Below the pieces are notes generated by a model that made no database searches, had not been told where the DNA came from, and was given only the letters and a program-made list of their open reading frames with translations. A stretch of DNA of 64,000 nt. Source: Caulobacter henricii (GTDB taxonomy: Bacteria; Pseudomonadota; Alphaproteobacteria; Caulobacterales; Caulobacteraceae). The translations under genes and the position numbers were made by a program. Positions 1-8,883 of this stretch are shown here, in pieces. Within the stretch, counting starts at the first letter, position 1; each line of letters starts with the position of its first letter. The stretch lies in contig NZ_CP013002.1 in assembly GCF_001414055.1 (NCBI RefSeq), forward strand, positions 1,488,001 through 1,552,000, given 5' to 3'.

Positions 1-2092
1 CGGCCAGCAGGGTGGCCATGACCGGCGGTCCGGGAGGGGCCTCGACCACTTTGATCGACGCGCCGGCCGGCAGGGCCACCCTGGCTAGCCGTTCGCGCAG
101 GTCCAGGGCCACACTGTGGCTGGAGCGCTTGCGCTCGCCCTTTTCGGCCAGCGACACCGACAGGTCGCCCTGGTCGGGGCGGTTGCGCAGATAGTAGTGG
201 CGCACCAGGCCGTTGAAATTGAACGGCGAGGCGGTCCCTGCGTAGGCGTCTATTGCTGTCACCTCGGGCAGGGTGCGGGTGATGACCGCCGCGTCGGACA
301 GCGCCCGGGCGGTGCCCTCCAGCGAGGTTCCCTCCGGCATGTCCAGAACAACCTGCAACTCGGACTTGTTGTCGAAAGGCAGCAGTTTGACGGTCACAGT
401 CTTGGTGGCGAACATGGCACCGGCCAGTAGGGTGGCCAAGCCCACGCCGATCAGGAAGGTCCAGGCGCTTTTGCGGGTGGCGATCACCTGGCTGGCGACG
501 CGGCGATAGAGCGCGCCCAGCTTGCCCTCGCCGTCATGACCATGCCCGCCGGTCGTCAAGGTCTTGCGGGCGAAGCGGACCATCAGCCAGGGGGCGATGA
601 CCACGGCGACGAAGAACGAAAACACCATCGCTGCGGAGGCATTGACCGGGATCGGGGCCATGTAGGGACCCATCAGGCCCGAGACAAACAGCATGGGCAG
701 CAGGGCCGAAACCACGGTCAGTGTGGCGACTACGGTGGGATTGCCCACCTCGGCCACAGCGTCGACCGCCGCGTCGATCCGGCTTCGGCCGTCGCTCATG
801 GCCCAGTGGCGGGCGATGTTCTCGATCATGACGATGGCGTCGTCGACCAGGATGCCGATCGAGAAGATCAGGGCAAACAGGCTGACCCGATTGATCGTGT
901 AGCCCATCAGGTTGGAGGCGAAGAGGGTCAGCAGGATCGTGGTTGGAATGACCACGGCGGTGACCGCCGCCTCGCGCCAGCCGATGGCCAGACCGATCAG
1001 CACTACGATTGACAGGGTGGCCAGGCCCAGATGGAAGAGAAGTTCGTTGGCCTTTTCATTGGCCGTGGCCCCATAGTCGCGGGTCACGGCCACATCCAGG
1101 CCTAGTGGCAGGAGGGAGCCCTTCAGGGCCTCGACACGGGCCAGAACGGCCTGTGAGACGACGACGGCATTGGCCCCCTTGCGCTTGGCGATGGCCAGGC
1201 TGACGGCGGGGGCCTGGCTCCAGACGCCGTCGGCACGGGCATAGCGCCAGGCGCGGGCCTGATCCTCGCGCGGCCCCTGGGCCACATCGGCGACATCGCG
1301 CACATAAACCGCTTGGCCGCTGGCTGAAGGCAGGGCCAGCAGGCCGATATCGACGGCGCTGGTCAGGCTCCGACCGGCCGTGACTTCGACCGCCCGACCG
1401 TCGCCGCGGATCTGCCCGGCGGGAAAGGCGCGGGTGGCCTGGCGGACGGTATCCATCAGGACGGCGAGTGACACGCCATGCTGGGCCAGGCGCGCGGGAT
1501 CCGGGGCGACGCGGATTTCCTCGGGGCGGCCGCCGACAATGAAGGTCAGGCCCACATCATCGACCTTCGCGACCTCGGTGCGCAGCTTGCCTGCCAACTG
1601 ATACAGCGCCTGGTCGGTCCACTGGCCCTGCGCGCCTGGCTTGGGTGCCAGGGTCAGAACCAGGCTGGGCACGTCATTAATACCCCGGGTCTGGATCAGG
1701 GGCTCAGCGATGCCGGCCGGAATGCGGTCGTAATTGGCGCGGATCTTCTCGTGGATGCGCACCGCCGCTGCGTCGGGATCAACCCCGACCTTGAAGCGGG
1801 CCGTGACCATCACCTGATTGTCGTCAGCGAAGGTATAGACGTGCTCGACCTCGGCGACGCTCTTGACGATGGTCTCCAGCGGCTTGCCGACCAGCTCAAT
1901 GGCGTCGGGCGCACGCAGGCCCGGCGCGGCGACCATGATGTCGACCATGGGCACGCTGATCTGCGGTTCCTCCTCGCGGGGGATCGAGACCAGGGCCAGC
2001 AGGCCTACAGCGATGGCCGCCAGCAGGACCAACGGCGTCAGCGGCGACTGGATCGACGCTCTGGTCAGGCGTCCCGACAGCCCCAGATTCAT
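1..2092 (-). CDS. RND-family efflux permease, 3' end outside the window
   Basis: This is the N-terminal 697 residues of an inner-membrane RND proton-antiport pump of the AcrB superfamily (normal length about 1,050). A first membrane helix at residues 15-35 is followed by a long periplasmic porter region. The TM4 signature GILVDDAIVMIEN, near residue 415, carries the paired Asp of the proton relay. The reading frame is open to base 1, so only the C-terminus is missing. The ATG at 2092 overlaps the stop of the membrane-fusion gene as ATGA, so the two are translationally coupled. Substrate cannot be read from sequence; the upstream rhodanese and divergent sulfide oxidase suggest a link to reactive sulfur or thiol stress (inference). 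Confidence 0.93.
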   Translation of the reverse strand, partial: MNLGLSGRLTRASIQSPLTPLVLLAAIAVGLLALVSIPREEEPQISVPMVDIMVAAPGLRAPDAIELVGKPLETIVKSVAEVEHVYTFADDNQVMVTARFKVGVDPDAAAVRIHEKIRANYDRIPAGIAEPLIQTRGINDVPSLVLTLAPKPGAQGQWTDQALYQLAGKLRTEVAKVDDVGLTFIVGGRPEEIRVAPDPARLAQHGVSLAVLMDTVRQATRAFPAGQIRGDGRAVEVTAGRSLTSAVDIGLLALPSASGQAVYVRDVADVAQGPREDQARAWRYARADGVWSQAPAVSLAIAKRKGANAVVVSQAVLARVEALKGSLLPLGLDVAVTRDYGATANEKANELLFHLGLATLSIVVLIGLAIGWREAAVTAVVIPTTILLTLFASNLMGYTINRVSLFALIFSIGILVDDAIVMIENIARHWAMSDGRSRIDAAVDAVAEVGNPTVVATLTVVSALLPMLFVSGLMGPYMAPIPVNASAAMVFSFFVAVVIAPWLMVRFARKTLTTGGHGHDGEGKLGALYRRVASQVIATRKSAWTFLIGVGLATLLAGAMFATKTVTVKLLPFDNKSELQVVLDMPEGTSLEGTARALSDAAVITRTLPEVTAIDAYAGTASPFNFNGLVRHYYLRNRPDQGDLSVSLAEKGERKRSSHSVALDLRERLARVALPAGASIKVVEAPPGPPVMATLLA

Positions 2093-3123
2093 CGGCCGGC
2101 CTCCGCCGGGGTCAGGATGTCGCCTGGACGCAAGCCCGACAGGACCTCAACCGTGTCGGCCGTGGCGCTCGCGCGAGCCTGAATCGGGGCTTCTGAGATC
2201 ACCCCGTTGGCACCGACCAAACGGGCGTAGTCGACGCCGAACCGGGTGACGACATAGCGTCGGGGAATGATAATCGCCTGACGCTCGCCGATCTTTACGG
2301 CGGCACGTACGCGCTGGCCGATCAAATCGCCGGGCAGGTTGGGGGCGGCGACATCGGCGGTGACCTGGCCGCCCGTGATCGACGGATAGATCTGGGTGAG
2401 GGTTCCGCGGGCGGCGACTCCGCGAAGGTCCTCTGCGGCCAGATCGACGATGTCGCCGACCTTGAGGGCTTGGGCCTGGCTTTCCGGCAGTTCGATGCGG
2501 ACCACCAGCGGGCCGGCGGTGATCCTGGCGATCGACTGCCCGGGCATCACCACCGAGCCGACCGGAACATTTGCCAGCAGGACCCGGCCAGAGGCCGGTG
2601 CCAGGATCGCGCCCTGGGTGCCCAACTCGGCGCTGGCTTCGCGTTGGGCGCGGGCCGCCGCCAGATTGGCGGTGGCAGCCTTGGCCTGGGCCTCGATCTG
2701 GTCCAGCCGGGCCTGGGCATAGATCCCTTGCGAGAACAGGTAGCGGGTTCGCGTCAGATCGGCCTGGGCGCGGGTCGACTCGGCCGCGGCCGCGGCCGCC
2801 TGGGCGTCGAGCGCACCAGTCTGCAGGGTCAGCCGATCATCCCTGACCTGGCCGATCCGCTGGCCCTGGCGGACGACATCCCCTTCCTTGACGCTGAGCG
2901 CCACCAAGGTTCCGGAGATCCGTGCCCTTGCCTCGGCCATGTCGCGCGTGGTCAGGGTGGCTGGAACAGGCTTCATGTCGGCCACGACCTGGGCCCTGAC
3001 CGTCAGTCGATCAGCCGCTGGTGCCGTCTTGGCTGGCGGCTCAGTGACGATCTTGGGCTGGTCGCAGGCGCTGAGCAGCAGGGCTGCACCCAAGGCGCTG
3101 AGCAGATATGGCCGCGCCGACAT
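2089..3123 (-). CDS. RND periplasmic adaptor (HlyD/MFP family) lipoprotein
   Basis: A 344-residue membrane-fusion protein that would bridge the RND permease to an outer-membrane channel. The N-terminus is a lipoprotein signal with lipobox LSAC (Cys20). After it come the biotinyl-lipoyl-like domain (VKEGDVVRQGQRIG region), an alpha-hairpin rich in Ala and Gln (about residues 105-150) and beta-barrel segments. It lies 30 bp downstream of the rhodanese gene on the same strand and overlaps the permease by 4 bp, so the three form one operon. The C-terminus GLRPGDILTPAEAGR is typical of adaptors. Confidence 0.93.
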   Translation of the reverse strand: MSARPYLLSALGAALLLSACDQPKIVTEPPAKTAPAADRLTVRAQVVADMKPVPATLTTRDMAEARARISGTLVALSVKEGDVVRQGQRIGQVRDDRLTLQTGALDAQAAAAAAESTRAQADLTRTRYLFSQGIYAQARLDQIEAQAKAATANLAAARAQREASAELGTQGAILAPASGRVLLANVPVGSVVMPGQSIARITAGPLVVRIELPESQAQALKVGDIVDLAAEDLRGVAARGTLTQIYPSITGGQVTADVAAPNLPGDLIGQRVRAAVKIGERQAIIIPRRYVVTRFGVDYARLVGANGVISEAPIQARASATADTVEVLSGLRPGDILTPAEAGR

Positions 3124-3153
3124 GGCGTCCCCTCCAGATGATGTCTGCGACGT

Positions 3154-3480
3154 CTATCGAACGGTGGGCAAACCGGCGGCTTTCCAGGCCATGATGCCGC
3201 CGGTCAGGTGGGTATCCAGCGCGTGGCCGGCCTTCTGGCAGTGGCCGACAGCGGTGGCCGAGCGCTTGCCCGAACCGCAGCTGAATACTACGGCCCTTTC
3301 GCCAGCGTCCGGCAGGGCTTTGGGGTCAAAGGTCGACAGCGGAACATTGACCGCGCCGGGGATGCGTTCGGCCTCGAACTCGGCCAGTTCGCGCACATCG
3401 ACGAGCATGATTTCCTGGGCGTCGAGGGCGGCCTTCACCTGTTGTGCAGTGAGGTCGCGTGTCTTGGGGGATCCAAACAT
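3154..3480 (-). CDS. single-domain rhodanese (sulfurtransferase-like)
   Basis: A 108-residue cytoplasmic rhodanese homology domain expected to carry sulfane sulfur on its active cysteine. Cys68 starts the six-residue loop C-G-S-G-K-R, and the fold landmarks VDVRELAEFEAERIPGAVNVP precede it. I chose the ATG at 3480 because AAGGAG lies 8 bases upstream; an in-frame ATG at 3549 would add 23 residues without homology. It is the first gene of the minus-strand operon with the RND pump and diverges from sulfide:quinone oxidoreductase. It therefore probably handles persulfide made by that enzyme. Confidence 0.9.
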   Translation of the reverse strand: MFGSPKTRDLTAQQVKAALDAQEIMLVDVRELAEFEAERIPGAVNVPLSTFDPKALPDAGERAVVFSCGSGKRSATAVGHCQKAGHALDTHLTGGIMAWKAAGLPTVR

Positions 3481-3702
3481 TATCGGGTCTCCTTGAAGGG
3501 CGCGCCGGCGCCCGCCGAGGGGCACGAAGACGCGGAGCTTAAAATTCATAATTGCTTATATGCTATTTTTCTTATATACAGTCAAGTCTTCGCAGGATGA
3601 CGCTAGCCCGACGGGTCGGGCGCAATGTGATCCTGATCAAAGTCGGTTGCCGGAAAAGCGCCCAGCGTCGGCCTCAGACTGCGGTGTTAAAGGAACGGGA
3701 TC
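3481..3702. promoter_or_regulatory. divergent promoter region between rhodanese-RND and sqr operons
   Basis: This 222-bp intergenic space feeds both divergent operons. It holds the only strongly AT-rich tract of the neighbourhood (3541-3581), with two direct copies of CTTATAT at 3555-3561 and 3571-3577. Sulfide/persulfide operons of this make-up in Proteobacteria are often controlled by ArsR-type sensors (BigR/SqrR), which bind AT-rich sites. No such regulator gene is visible here, so operator identity is inference. Confidence 0.45.
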
Positions 3703-4983
3703 ATGACCAGGCCACGCATCGTCATTCTGGGTGCCGGACTGGGCGGTGCCATCGCCGCCTTTGAGATCAAGCAGGCAGTTGGCGAAAGAGCAGTGGTCGA
3801 GGTGGTCTCCCAGGGCGACACCTTCCACTTTGTGCCCTCAAACCCGTGGGTCGCCGTTCACTGGCGCAAGCGCGAGGCCATCGAGGTCAAACTGCCGCCC
3901 GTGTTCAGGAAGAAGGGCATCGCCTTTCGGGGCGTGGGTGCGGCAAGGGTCATGCCCGAACGCAATCAGCTGGAGCTGACCGACAGCGTGTTGCTGGACT
4001 ACGACTATCTGGTGATCGCCACCGGTCCGGAGCTGGCCTTTGACGAGATCCCGGGCCTTGGCCCGCATGCCGGCTTCACCCAGTCGATCTGCCACGTCGA
4101 TCACGCCGAGACGGCGGCGTCCGCTTTCGATCGCTTCGTCGAAAATCCAGGCCCGATCGTGGTCGGTGCGGTGCAGGGTGCCTCCTGCTTTGGCCCGGCC
4201 TATGAATTTGCCCTGATCCTCGACACCGAATTGCGCCGCCGCAAGGTGCGCGACCGTGTGCCGATGACCTTCGTGACCTCCGAGCCCTATATCGGTCATC
4301 TGGGCCTGGACGGGGTTGGCGACACCAAGGGGCTGCTGGAAAGCGAAATGCGCCAGCGCCACATCAAGTGGATCACCAGCGCCAAGGTCGCCTCGGTCGA
4401 GGCCGGGATGATGCATGTCGAGGAGATCGCCGACGACGGCGCGGTCAAGGCGACCCACGATCTGCCGTTTTCCTATTCGATGATGCTGCCGGCCTTCCGG
4501 GGGGTGGCCGCCGTGCGCGGTGTCGAGGGCCTGACCAATCCACGCGGGTTCATCCTGATCGACAAGCACCAGCGCAATCCGACCTATCCCAATGTCATGG
4601 GCTTGGGAGTGTGCGTTGCCATCGCCCCGACCGGCAAGACGCCGGTGCCTGTGGGTGTGCCCAAGACCGGCTTCATGATCGAGAGCATGGTCACGGCCAT
4701 CGCCCAGAACTTCAAAGAGATCCTCAGTGGCCAGCCCGCCACCCATGAGGCGACCTGGAACGCCATCTGCCTGGCCGATTTCGGCGACGGCGGCGTGGTC
4801 TTCATTGCCCAGCCGCAGATCCCGCCGCGCAACGTCAACTGGTCGGCGAGCGGCAAGTGGGTCCATCTGGCCAAGGTCGGGTTCGAAAAATACTTCCTGG
4901 CCAAGGTCAAGCGCGGCGAGAGCGAACCCTTCTACGAGAAGCTCGCCCTGGACGTCATGGGCATCCACAAGATCAAGCCCTGA
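3703..4983 (+). CDS. sqr: sulfide:quinone oxidoreductase (type I-like)
   Basis: A 426-residue FAD-dependent membrane-associated enzyme that oxidises sulfide and passes electrons to quinone. The N-terminal dinucleotide fold has the glycine motif GAGLGG (residues 10-15). Three cysteines sit at 130, 162 (GASCFGPAYEF) and 356. Their spacing matches the catalytic trio of characterised type I SQRs, for example 127/159/353 in Rhodobacter (from memory). A further Cys lies at 304. RBS AAAGGAAC precedes the ATG. The thioredoxin and DUF2892 genes follow within 20 bp, so the three form an operon. Confidence 0.92.
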   Translation: MTRPRIVILGAGLGGAIAAFEIKQAVGERAVVEVVSQGDTFHFVPSNPWVAVHWRKREAIEVKLPPVFRKKGIAFRGVGAARVMPERNQLELTDSVLLDYDYLVIATGPELAFDEIPGLGPHAGFTQSICHVDHAETAASAFDRFVENPGPIVVGAVQGASCFGPAYEFALILDTELRRRKVRDRVPMTFVTSEPYIGHLGLDGVGDTKGLLESEMRQRHIKWITSAKVASVEAGMMHVEEIADDGAVKATHDLPFSYSMMLPAFRGVAAVRGVEGLTNPRGFILIDKHQRNPTYPNVMGLGVCVAIAPTGKTPVPVGVPKTGFMIESMVTAIAQNFKEILSGQPATHEATWNAICLADFGDGGVVFIAQPQIPPRNVNWSASGKWVHLAKVGFEKYFLAKVKRGESEPFYEKLALDVMGIHKIKP

Positions 4984-4999
4984 AGGGGAAAGTACCGCG

Positions 5000-5461
5000 A
5001 TGCGGCAGCTTGTTTGTCCCGCCTGCGGCGCGACTAATCGCGCGCCCGAAAGCCGGAACGCCCTGGCAGCTAAGTGCGGCCGCTGCGGAGAGCGCCTGTT
5101 CGCGGGTGGTCCGACCGAGGTCAGCGGGGCGCAACTGGCGGCTCATGCGAGCAAGAGCCGGGGCGTCGCCGTGCTCGTCGATGTCTGGGCACCGTGGTGC
5201 GGACCCTGCCGGTCGATGGCCCCTCATTTTGCCGGCGCGGCCGCCCGGCTCGAACCGGATGTGCGGCTGCTGAAGCTCAATTCCGAAGCCGAGCCGCAGG
5301 CCGCTGGGGCGCTGGGTGTCTCGGGTATTCCGGCCCTGCTGCTCTATCGCGACGGTGCCGTCATCGCCCGGTCTACCGGACTGATGAGTACCGCCCAGAT
5401 CGTCGCCTGGACGCACCAGGCCCTGGCCCGGGCCAAGGCCCCGGCCTCTGAAGGAGGTTGA
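5000..5461 (+). CDS. trxC: thioredoxin 2 (TrxC) with N-terminal zinc ribbon
   Basis: A 153-residue cytoplasmic thioredoxin. The N-terminal zinc-binding pair CPACG (Cys6, Cys9) and CGRCG (Cys26, Cys29) distinguishes TrxC from TrxA. The redox centre WCGPC covers residues 66-70. An in-frame start further upstream lies inside sqr and is rejected: the ATG at 5000 begins exactly at the zinc ribbon and sits 16 bp after the sqr stop behind GGGGAAAG. In this operon it is well placed to reduce persulfides made by SQR or carried by the rhodanese. Confidence 0.94.
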   Translation: MRQLVCPACGATNRAPESRNALAAKCGRCGERLFAGGPTEVSGAQLAAHASKSRGVAVLVDVWAPWCGPCRSMAPHFAGAAARLEPDVRLLKLNSEAEPQAAGALGVSGIPALLLYRDGAVIARSTGLMSTAQIVAWTHQALARAKAPASEGG

Positions 5462-5463
5462 TC

Positions 5464-5667
5464 ATGACCATCGACCGTATGGTTCTGGCCTTTGCCGGCC
5501 TTGTCGTTTTGCTGGGCGTCGGCCTGGCCCAGTTTGTTCACCCCTGGTGGATCGGCCTGTCGATCTTTGCGGGCCTAAACATGATCCAGGCGGCCTTCAC
5601 AGGCTTTTGCCCGGCCGCGATGATCTTCAAGAAGCTCGGCGTCAAGCCCGGCATGGCCTTCCAGTGA
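5464..5667 (+). CDS. DUF2892 inner-membrane protein (YgaP-like transmembrane part)
   Basis: A 67-residue protein made of two hydrophobic helices (about residues 5-22 and 27-45) and a short tail with GFCPAAMIFKKLGV. This is the usual DUF2892 form, which in YgaP-type proteins is fused to a rhodanese. A strong AAGGAGG at 5451-5457 selects the ATG at 5464, two bases after the trxC stop. It is the last gene of the sqr operon. A membrane partner for a sulfurtransferase is a reasonable guess, but no function is established. Confidence 0.88.
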   Translation: MTIDRMVLAFAGLVVLLGVGLAQFVHPWWIGLSIFAGLNMIQAAFTGFCPAAMIFKKLGVKPGMAFQ

Positions 5668-6417
5668 GCGCCCACCGGTCCGACTGCCTGAGTCCCATTT
5701 AAGGCGCTCAATCGGTGTAGCGCCGTCTCGTGCGGGTCTGGCTCCCCACAGTGGATCAGGGCGGCTAGTGAACGAACGACCCGTTTAGCCGACCCAAAAG
5801 GCACTTTCTCACCTTTGTGGACGCATCAGCTTAGGGAGCCACCAGGCAAGGCAATCCCGATCGGCTTGAGCTGAGCGATCTTGTCACAGGTAGGGACAGG
5901 CGGAACCGGGTTCCTTCGGGTCCCGATGTCCAGTCCGCCCCAGCGCCGATCGCCTCGGAGACGTGGTCTCCGCCATTGGGCAAGGATCGATCGCTCAACA
6001 GTGTGTCAGAGCGACGGGCTGACGGCGATCGAGCGCGGCAGCCATCCAACCGGCGGTAGCTGGCCCAGAAATCCAAAAGCTCGATCGGGCGTCCTCACAC
6101 GAACCGGCCGGGTTCGATTTTTGGCTTCGAGTGGCACCGACTAGGTTTTGTGCCGATCGGTCGGGAGTCTGGAGCTGCTCCAACGGCCGCTCATGGCGCA
6201 GCGCCGCCGCGAAAGCTGCCCTTGGCCACGACCGGTAAGGGGGGGCGCTCGAACGCCTCCCTCTACGAGAGGGCGATTCTGTCGCCCGTCGGTCATGGGT
6301 CGGGGTCGGAAATCAGGCTCTCGCTCTAGATCGGACCTTCGACCCTTGGCCATGAGGCTCGCATCGCGGACGTCAGCGACAGGCGTGTGTTGCCGCCAAC
6401 GCCAACAGAGCAGGATG
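5668..6417. other. 750-bp stretch without a convincing gene
   Basis: No frame has a credible start, RBS and family match. On the minus strand around 5870-5950 a short frame reads PEGTRFRLSLPVTR, like the last strand of a histidine-kinase ATPase domain. The ATP-binding boxes that should precede it are absent, so at most it is a decayed kinase end. The rest is GC-rich non-coding sequence. Confidence 0.5.
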
Positions 6418-8247
6418 CTAGGGACGTCCTGGAGTCGCGCTCTGCATCGCGATCCAGGCGTCAATCTGAGCTTCCAGCACGTTGAGCGGTACCGAGCCGT
6501 TCTTCAGCACTACGTCGTGAAAGCCGCGCAGATCGAACCTGTTGCCCAGGGTCGTTTCGGCCCGCGTCCGCAGTTCGCGGATTTTCAGTTCACCCACCTT
6601 GTAGGCCAGCGCTTGGCCGGGCCAGGTGATGTAGCGGTCGACCTCGACCTCGATATTGGTGCGCGACAGAGCCGTGTTCTCCAGCATGAAGGCGATCGCC
6701 TGATCGCGCGTCCAGCCCTTGGCGTGGACGCCGGTGTCGACCACCAGCCGGCAGGCGCGCCACATCTCGTAGGACAGTCGACCCATGTCCTTCTCGGGCG
6801 TGTTGTACAGGCCCATCTCGATGCCGAGCCGCTCCGAATAGAGGCCCCAGCCCTCGACGAAGGCCGTGAAGAAGGCCGCGTTCTTGCGGAATTCCGGAAG
6901 GTCCAGTTCCTGCTGCAGCGCGATCTGGTGGTGATGCCCAGGCACGGCCTCGTGCACCGTCAGGGCCGGCATCTCATAAAGGGGGCGCTGGTCCAGGTGT
7001 GTCGTATTGACGAAATAGACCCCGGGCGCCCCAGTGCTGGCGAAACCCGGGTTGTAGTAGGCCGTGGTGTTGCCTTCGGCGATCTCGGCCGGGATCTCTC
7101 GCACGGTATAGGGCAGGCGCGGTAGGGTTCCGAAGAGCTTGGGCATCCAGCCATCGATCGTCTTGGCTAGGAACGACGCCTCGCGCATCAGCTCGGACGG
7201 GGTCTTGGCGTAATACTTCGGGTCGGTGCGGAGCTTTTCGATGAAGGCCTTGCGATCGGAAGCGATCCCGCTCCTGGTCGCCACCGCATCCATCTCGGCG
7301 CGGATGCGTGCCACTTCAGAAAGGCCCAGCTGGTGTATCTCCTCGGGCGTCTTCGTCGTCGTGGTCATGACGCGCACCTGGTAGGCGTACCAGGCCGGTC
7401 CCTGGGGCAGGCCGCTGGCCGCCACGTCCTTGCGGCACCGGGGCGCGTACTCCTTCTCATAGAAGTCGGAAAAGGCCTGGTAGGCGGGATTGACCGTGCC
7501 GGCGATGCTGGCCTTGGCCCGCGCCTGCATGGAGGCCCAGTCGGCTTCTGAAATCGACTGCGGTCGCGTCTTCTTGAACGGCTTGAAGAATGTCGAGGCT
7601 TCGGGGTCCCTCGCGATGGTCGCCGTGATCGTCGCGCCGAACGCCTTCATCGGCGCGCACGGCTGGACGTAGCCCTTGGCCAGCCCGTCCCGCACGGTGG
7701 CGATCGAGGCGGCGTTGTAGGCCGAATAGAGATCCAGCCGCTTCAGATAGCTGTCGTAGTCGCCCTTGGTGAAGAATGGCAGCATGTCGGGCAGTGAGGC
7801 GAAGAGCTGGTGCCAGCTCCCGATGCTGGAGAACAGCATGGTGCGCTGGCCGAACCCGTTGCCCTCGACCTGCTCGCTGAGCATGCGATGCAGGATCGCC
7901 TTGTTCACACGGTCGGCCTGGGACAGGCCGGCGTCGGGAATTGAGGCCAGCCGCTGGAGAATGACGCCAGCCTCGGCGGCCCGGCGATCGGCAAAGGCCA
8001 GCGACGGATCATCCAGCCGGTCATCGTAGTCGCGCACGCCCAGCAGCGTGGCCTGCACCGGCGCGCCCTTCAGCCACCAGGTCCAGTGCTCGTCGATCAG
8101 GGTCTTTAGCGCCTCTGCGGCCTTTTGGTCGGGCAATGCCGGCGCGGCCGCCAGACGCGTCGGCTCCGGCTGCGCCAGGGCCGGGCGCGCGATTGTTCCC
8201 ACGAATAGGGCCACGACGCAGGCTGCACCATTCCAACGCTTGTGCAT
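6418..8247 (-). CDS. secreted DUF885 family metallopeptidase-like protein
   Basis: A 609-residue exported protein. The Sec signal peptide ends near ARPALA (residue 25). The DUF885 signature HEAVPGH is at residues 432-438, inside an M1/M32-like zinc site, with a conserved YYNPG region before it. The ATG at 8247 is chosen because AAGGGGGG lies just upstream and the signal peptide starts there; the frame stays open 69 codons further up without homology. Members are annotated as peptidases on motif evidence; the substrate is unknown. It stands alone, with large intergenic regions on both sides. Confidence 0.88.
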   Translation of the reverse strand: MHKRWNGAACVVALFVGTIARPALAQPEPTRLAAAPALPDQKAAEALKTLIDEHWTWWLKGAPVQATLLGVRDYDDRLDDPSLAFADRRAAEAGVILQRLASIPDAGLSQADRVNKAILHRMLSEQVEGNGFGQRTMLFSSIGSWHQLFASLPDMLPFFTKGDYDSYLKRLDLYSAYNAASIATVRDGLAKGYVQPCAPMKAFGATITATIARDPEASTFFKPFKKTRPQSISEADWASMQARAKASIAGTVNPAYQAFSDFYEKEYAPRCRKDVAASGLPQGPAWYAYQVRVMTTTTKTPEEIHQLGLSEVARIRAEMDAVATRSGIASDRKAFIEKLRTDPKYYAKTPSELMREASFLAKTIDGWMPKLFGTLPRLPYTVREIPAEIAEGNTTAYYNPGFASTGAPGVYFVNTTHLDQRPLYEMPALTVHEAVPGHHHQIALQQELDLPEFRKNAAFFTAFVEGWGLYSERLGIEMGLYNTPEKDMGRLSYEMWRACRLVVDTGVHAKGWTRDQAIAFMLENTALSRTNIEVEVDRYITWPGQALAYKVGELKIRELRTRAETTLGNRFDLRGFHDVVLKNGSVPLNVLEAQIDAWIAMQSATPGRP

Positions 8248-8883
8248 GTTCCCCCCTTGAGATCGCCAAGTCTGTGCAGGAATCCACGCGTTAAGCTGTT
8301 TAGGCAACGGTCTGCGCCGCAACACCGTCCGGGACTGCGGCCCTCCCGATGCTAGGCACCGACCTGATATCGATATGTGGGGCCAACCTAACACCGGCTG
8401 GCTAGGGCGTTGAATTTCCTCAGTATGGCGATTTTGCCAACTTAGCGGTCCCAACTTAAAACCGGCCGCAGAACGACCAAACCAACTTAAGGCTGGCCGC
8501 AGCGCATTTCACTCACGTCCAATTTTCGATAAAAATGTAATGATTACAGAGGCTTGCCGTTTTCGCTTTGCCGTGACGACGGTTGCGCAAGGTCATCATT
8601 GCGAGGGTCCATAGCGTTGGGCGCCCAAGCGCGAATGTCTTGGTCGCTCCTCGCTCCGAGGCCCTACCGAGACCGAAAACAGTCTGGCTCAAGCCGGGAA
8701 ACCTTTTCAGGTGCAGATCATCCTAGCGGCGGCAGCCAGAGTTTGGCACTCGCGGATCCCAAGACCGGGGACTTTTGGCGTACAAAGGTTTGTGAAGCGG
8801 ACACGGGTCCAAGCTTTCGGGAAGGGGTTACGCTGTGTAACTGATCTGCTGGTGTAAGCTAGGCAAGCGCCGCTTTAAGGGTG
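8248..8883. other. 636-bp intergenic region with small palindromes
   Basis: No gene is supported. The peptidase promoter should lie near 8250-8450. A 13-bp palindrome TGTAATGATTACA (8536-8548) sits in an AT-rich patch and could be an operator. GTTAC and GTAAC (8827-8841) form a small inverted repeat just past the end of the DUF3526 operon. Confidence 0.4.

Noticed and set aside
3838-4968. Long minus-strand open frame opposite sqr
   Set aside because: It is antisense to a clearly conserved enzyme, its translation is low-complexity His/Asp/Arg-rich and it has no ribosome site; a GC-codon shadow.
5831-6076. Minus-strand frame ending like a histidine-kinase ATPase domain (PEGTRFRLSLPV)
   Set aside because: No N, G1 or G2 ATP-binding boxes and no HisKA domain precede it in any frame; too short to annotate as a gene fragment.
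8827-8841. GTTAC/GTAAC inverted repeat as terminator of the DUF3526 operon
   Set aside because: Only 5-bp arms and no T-run on the transcribed strand; too weak to call.
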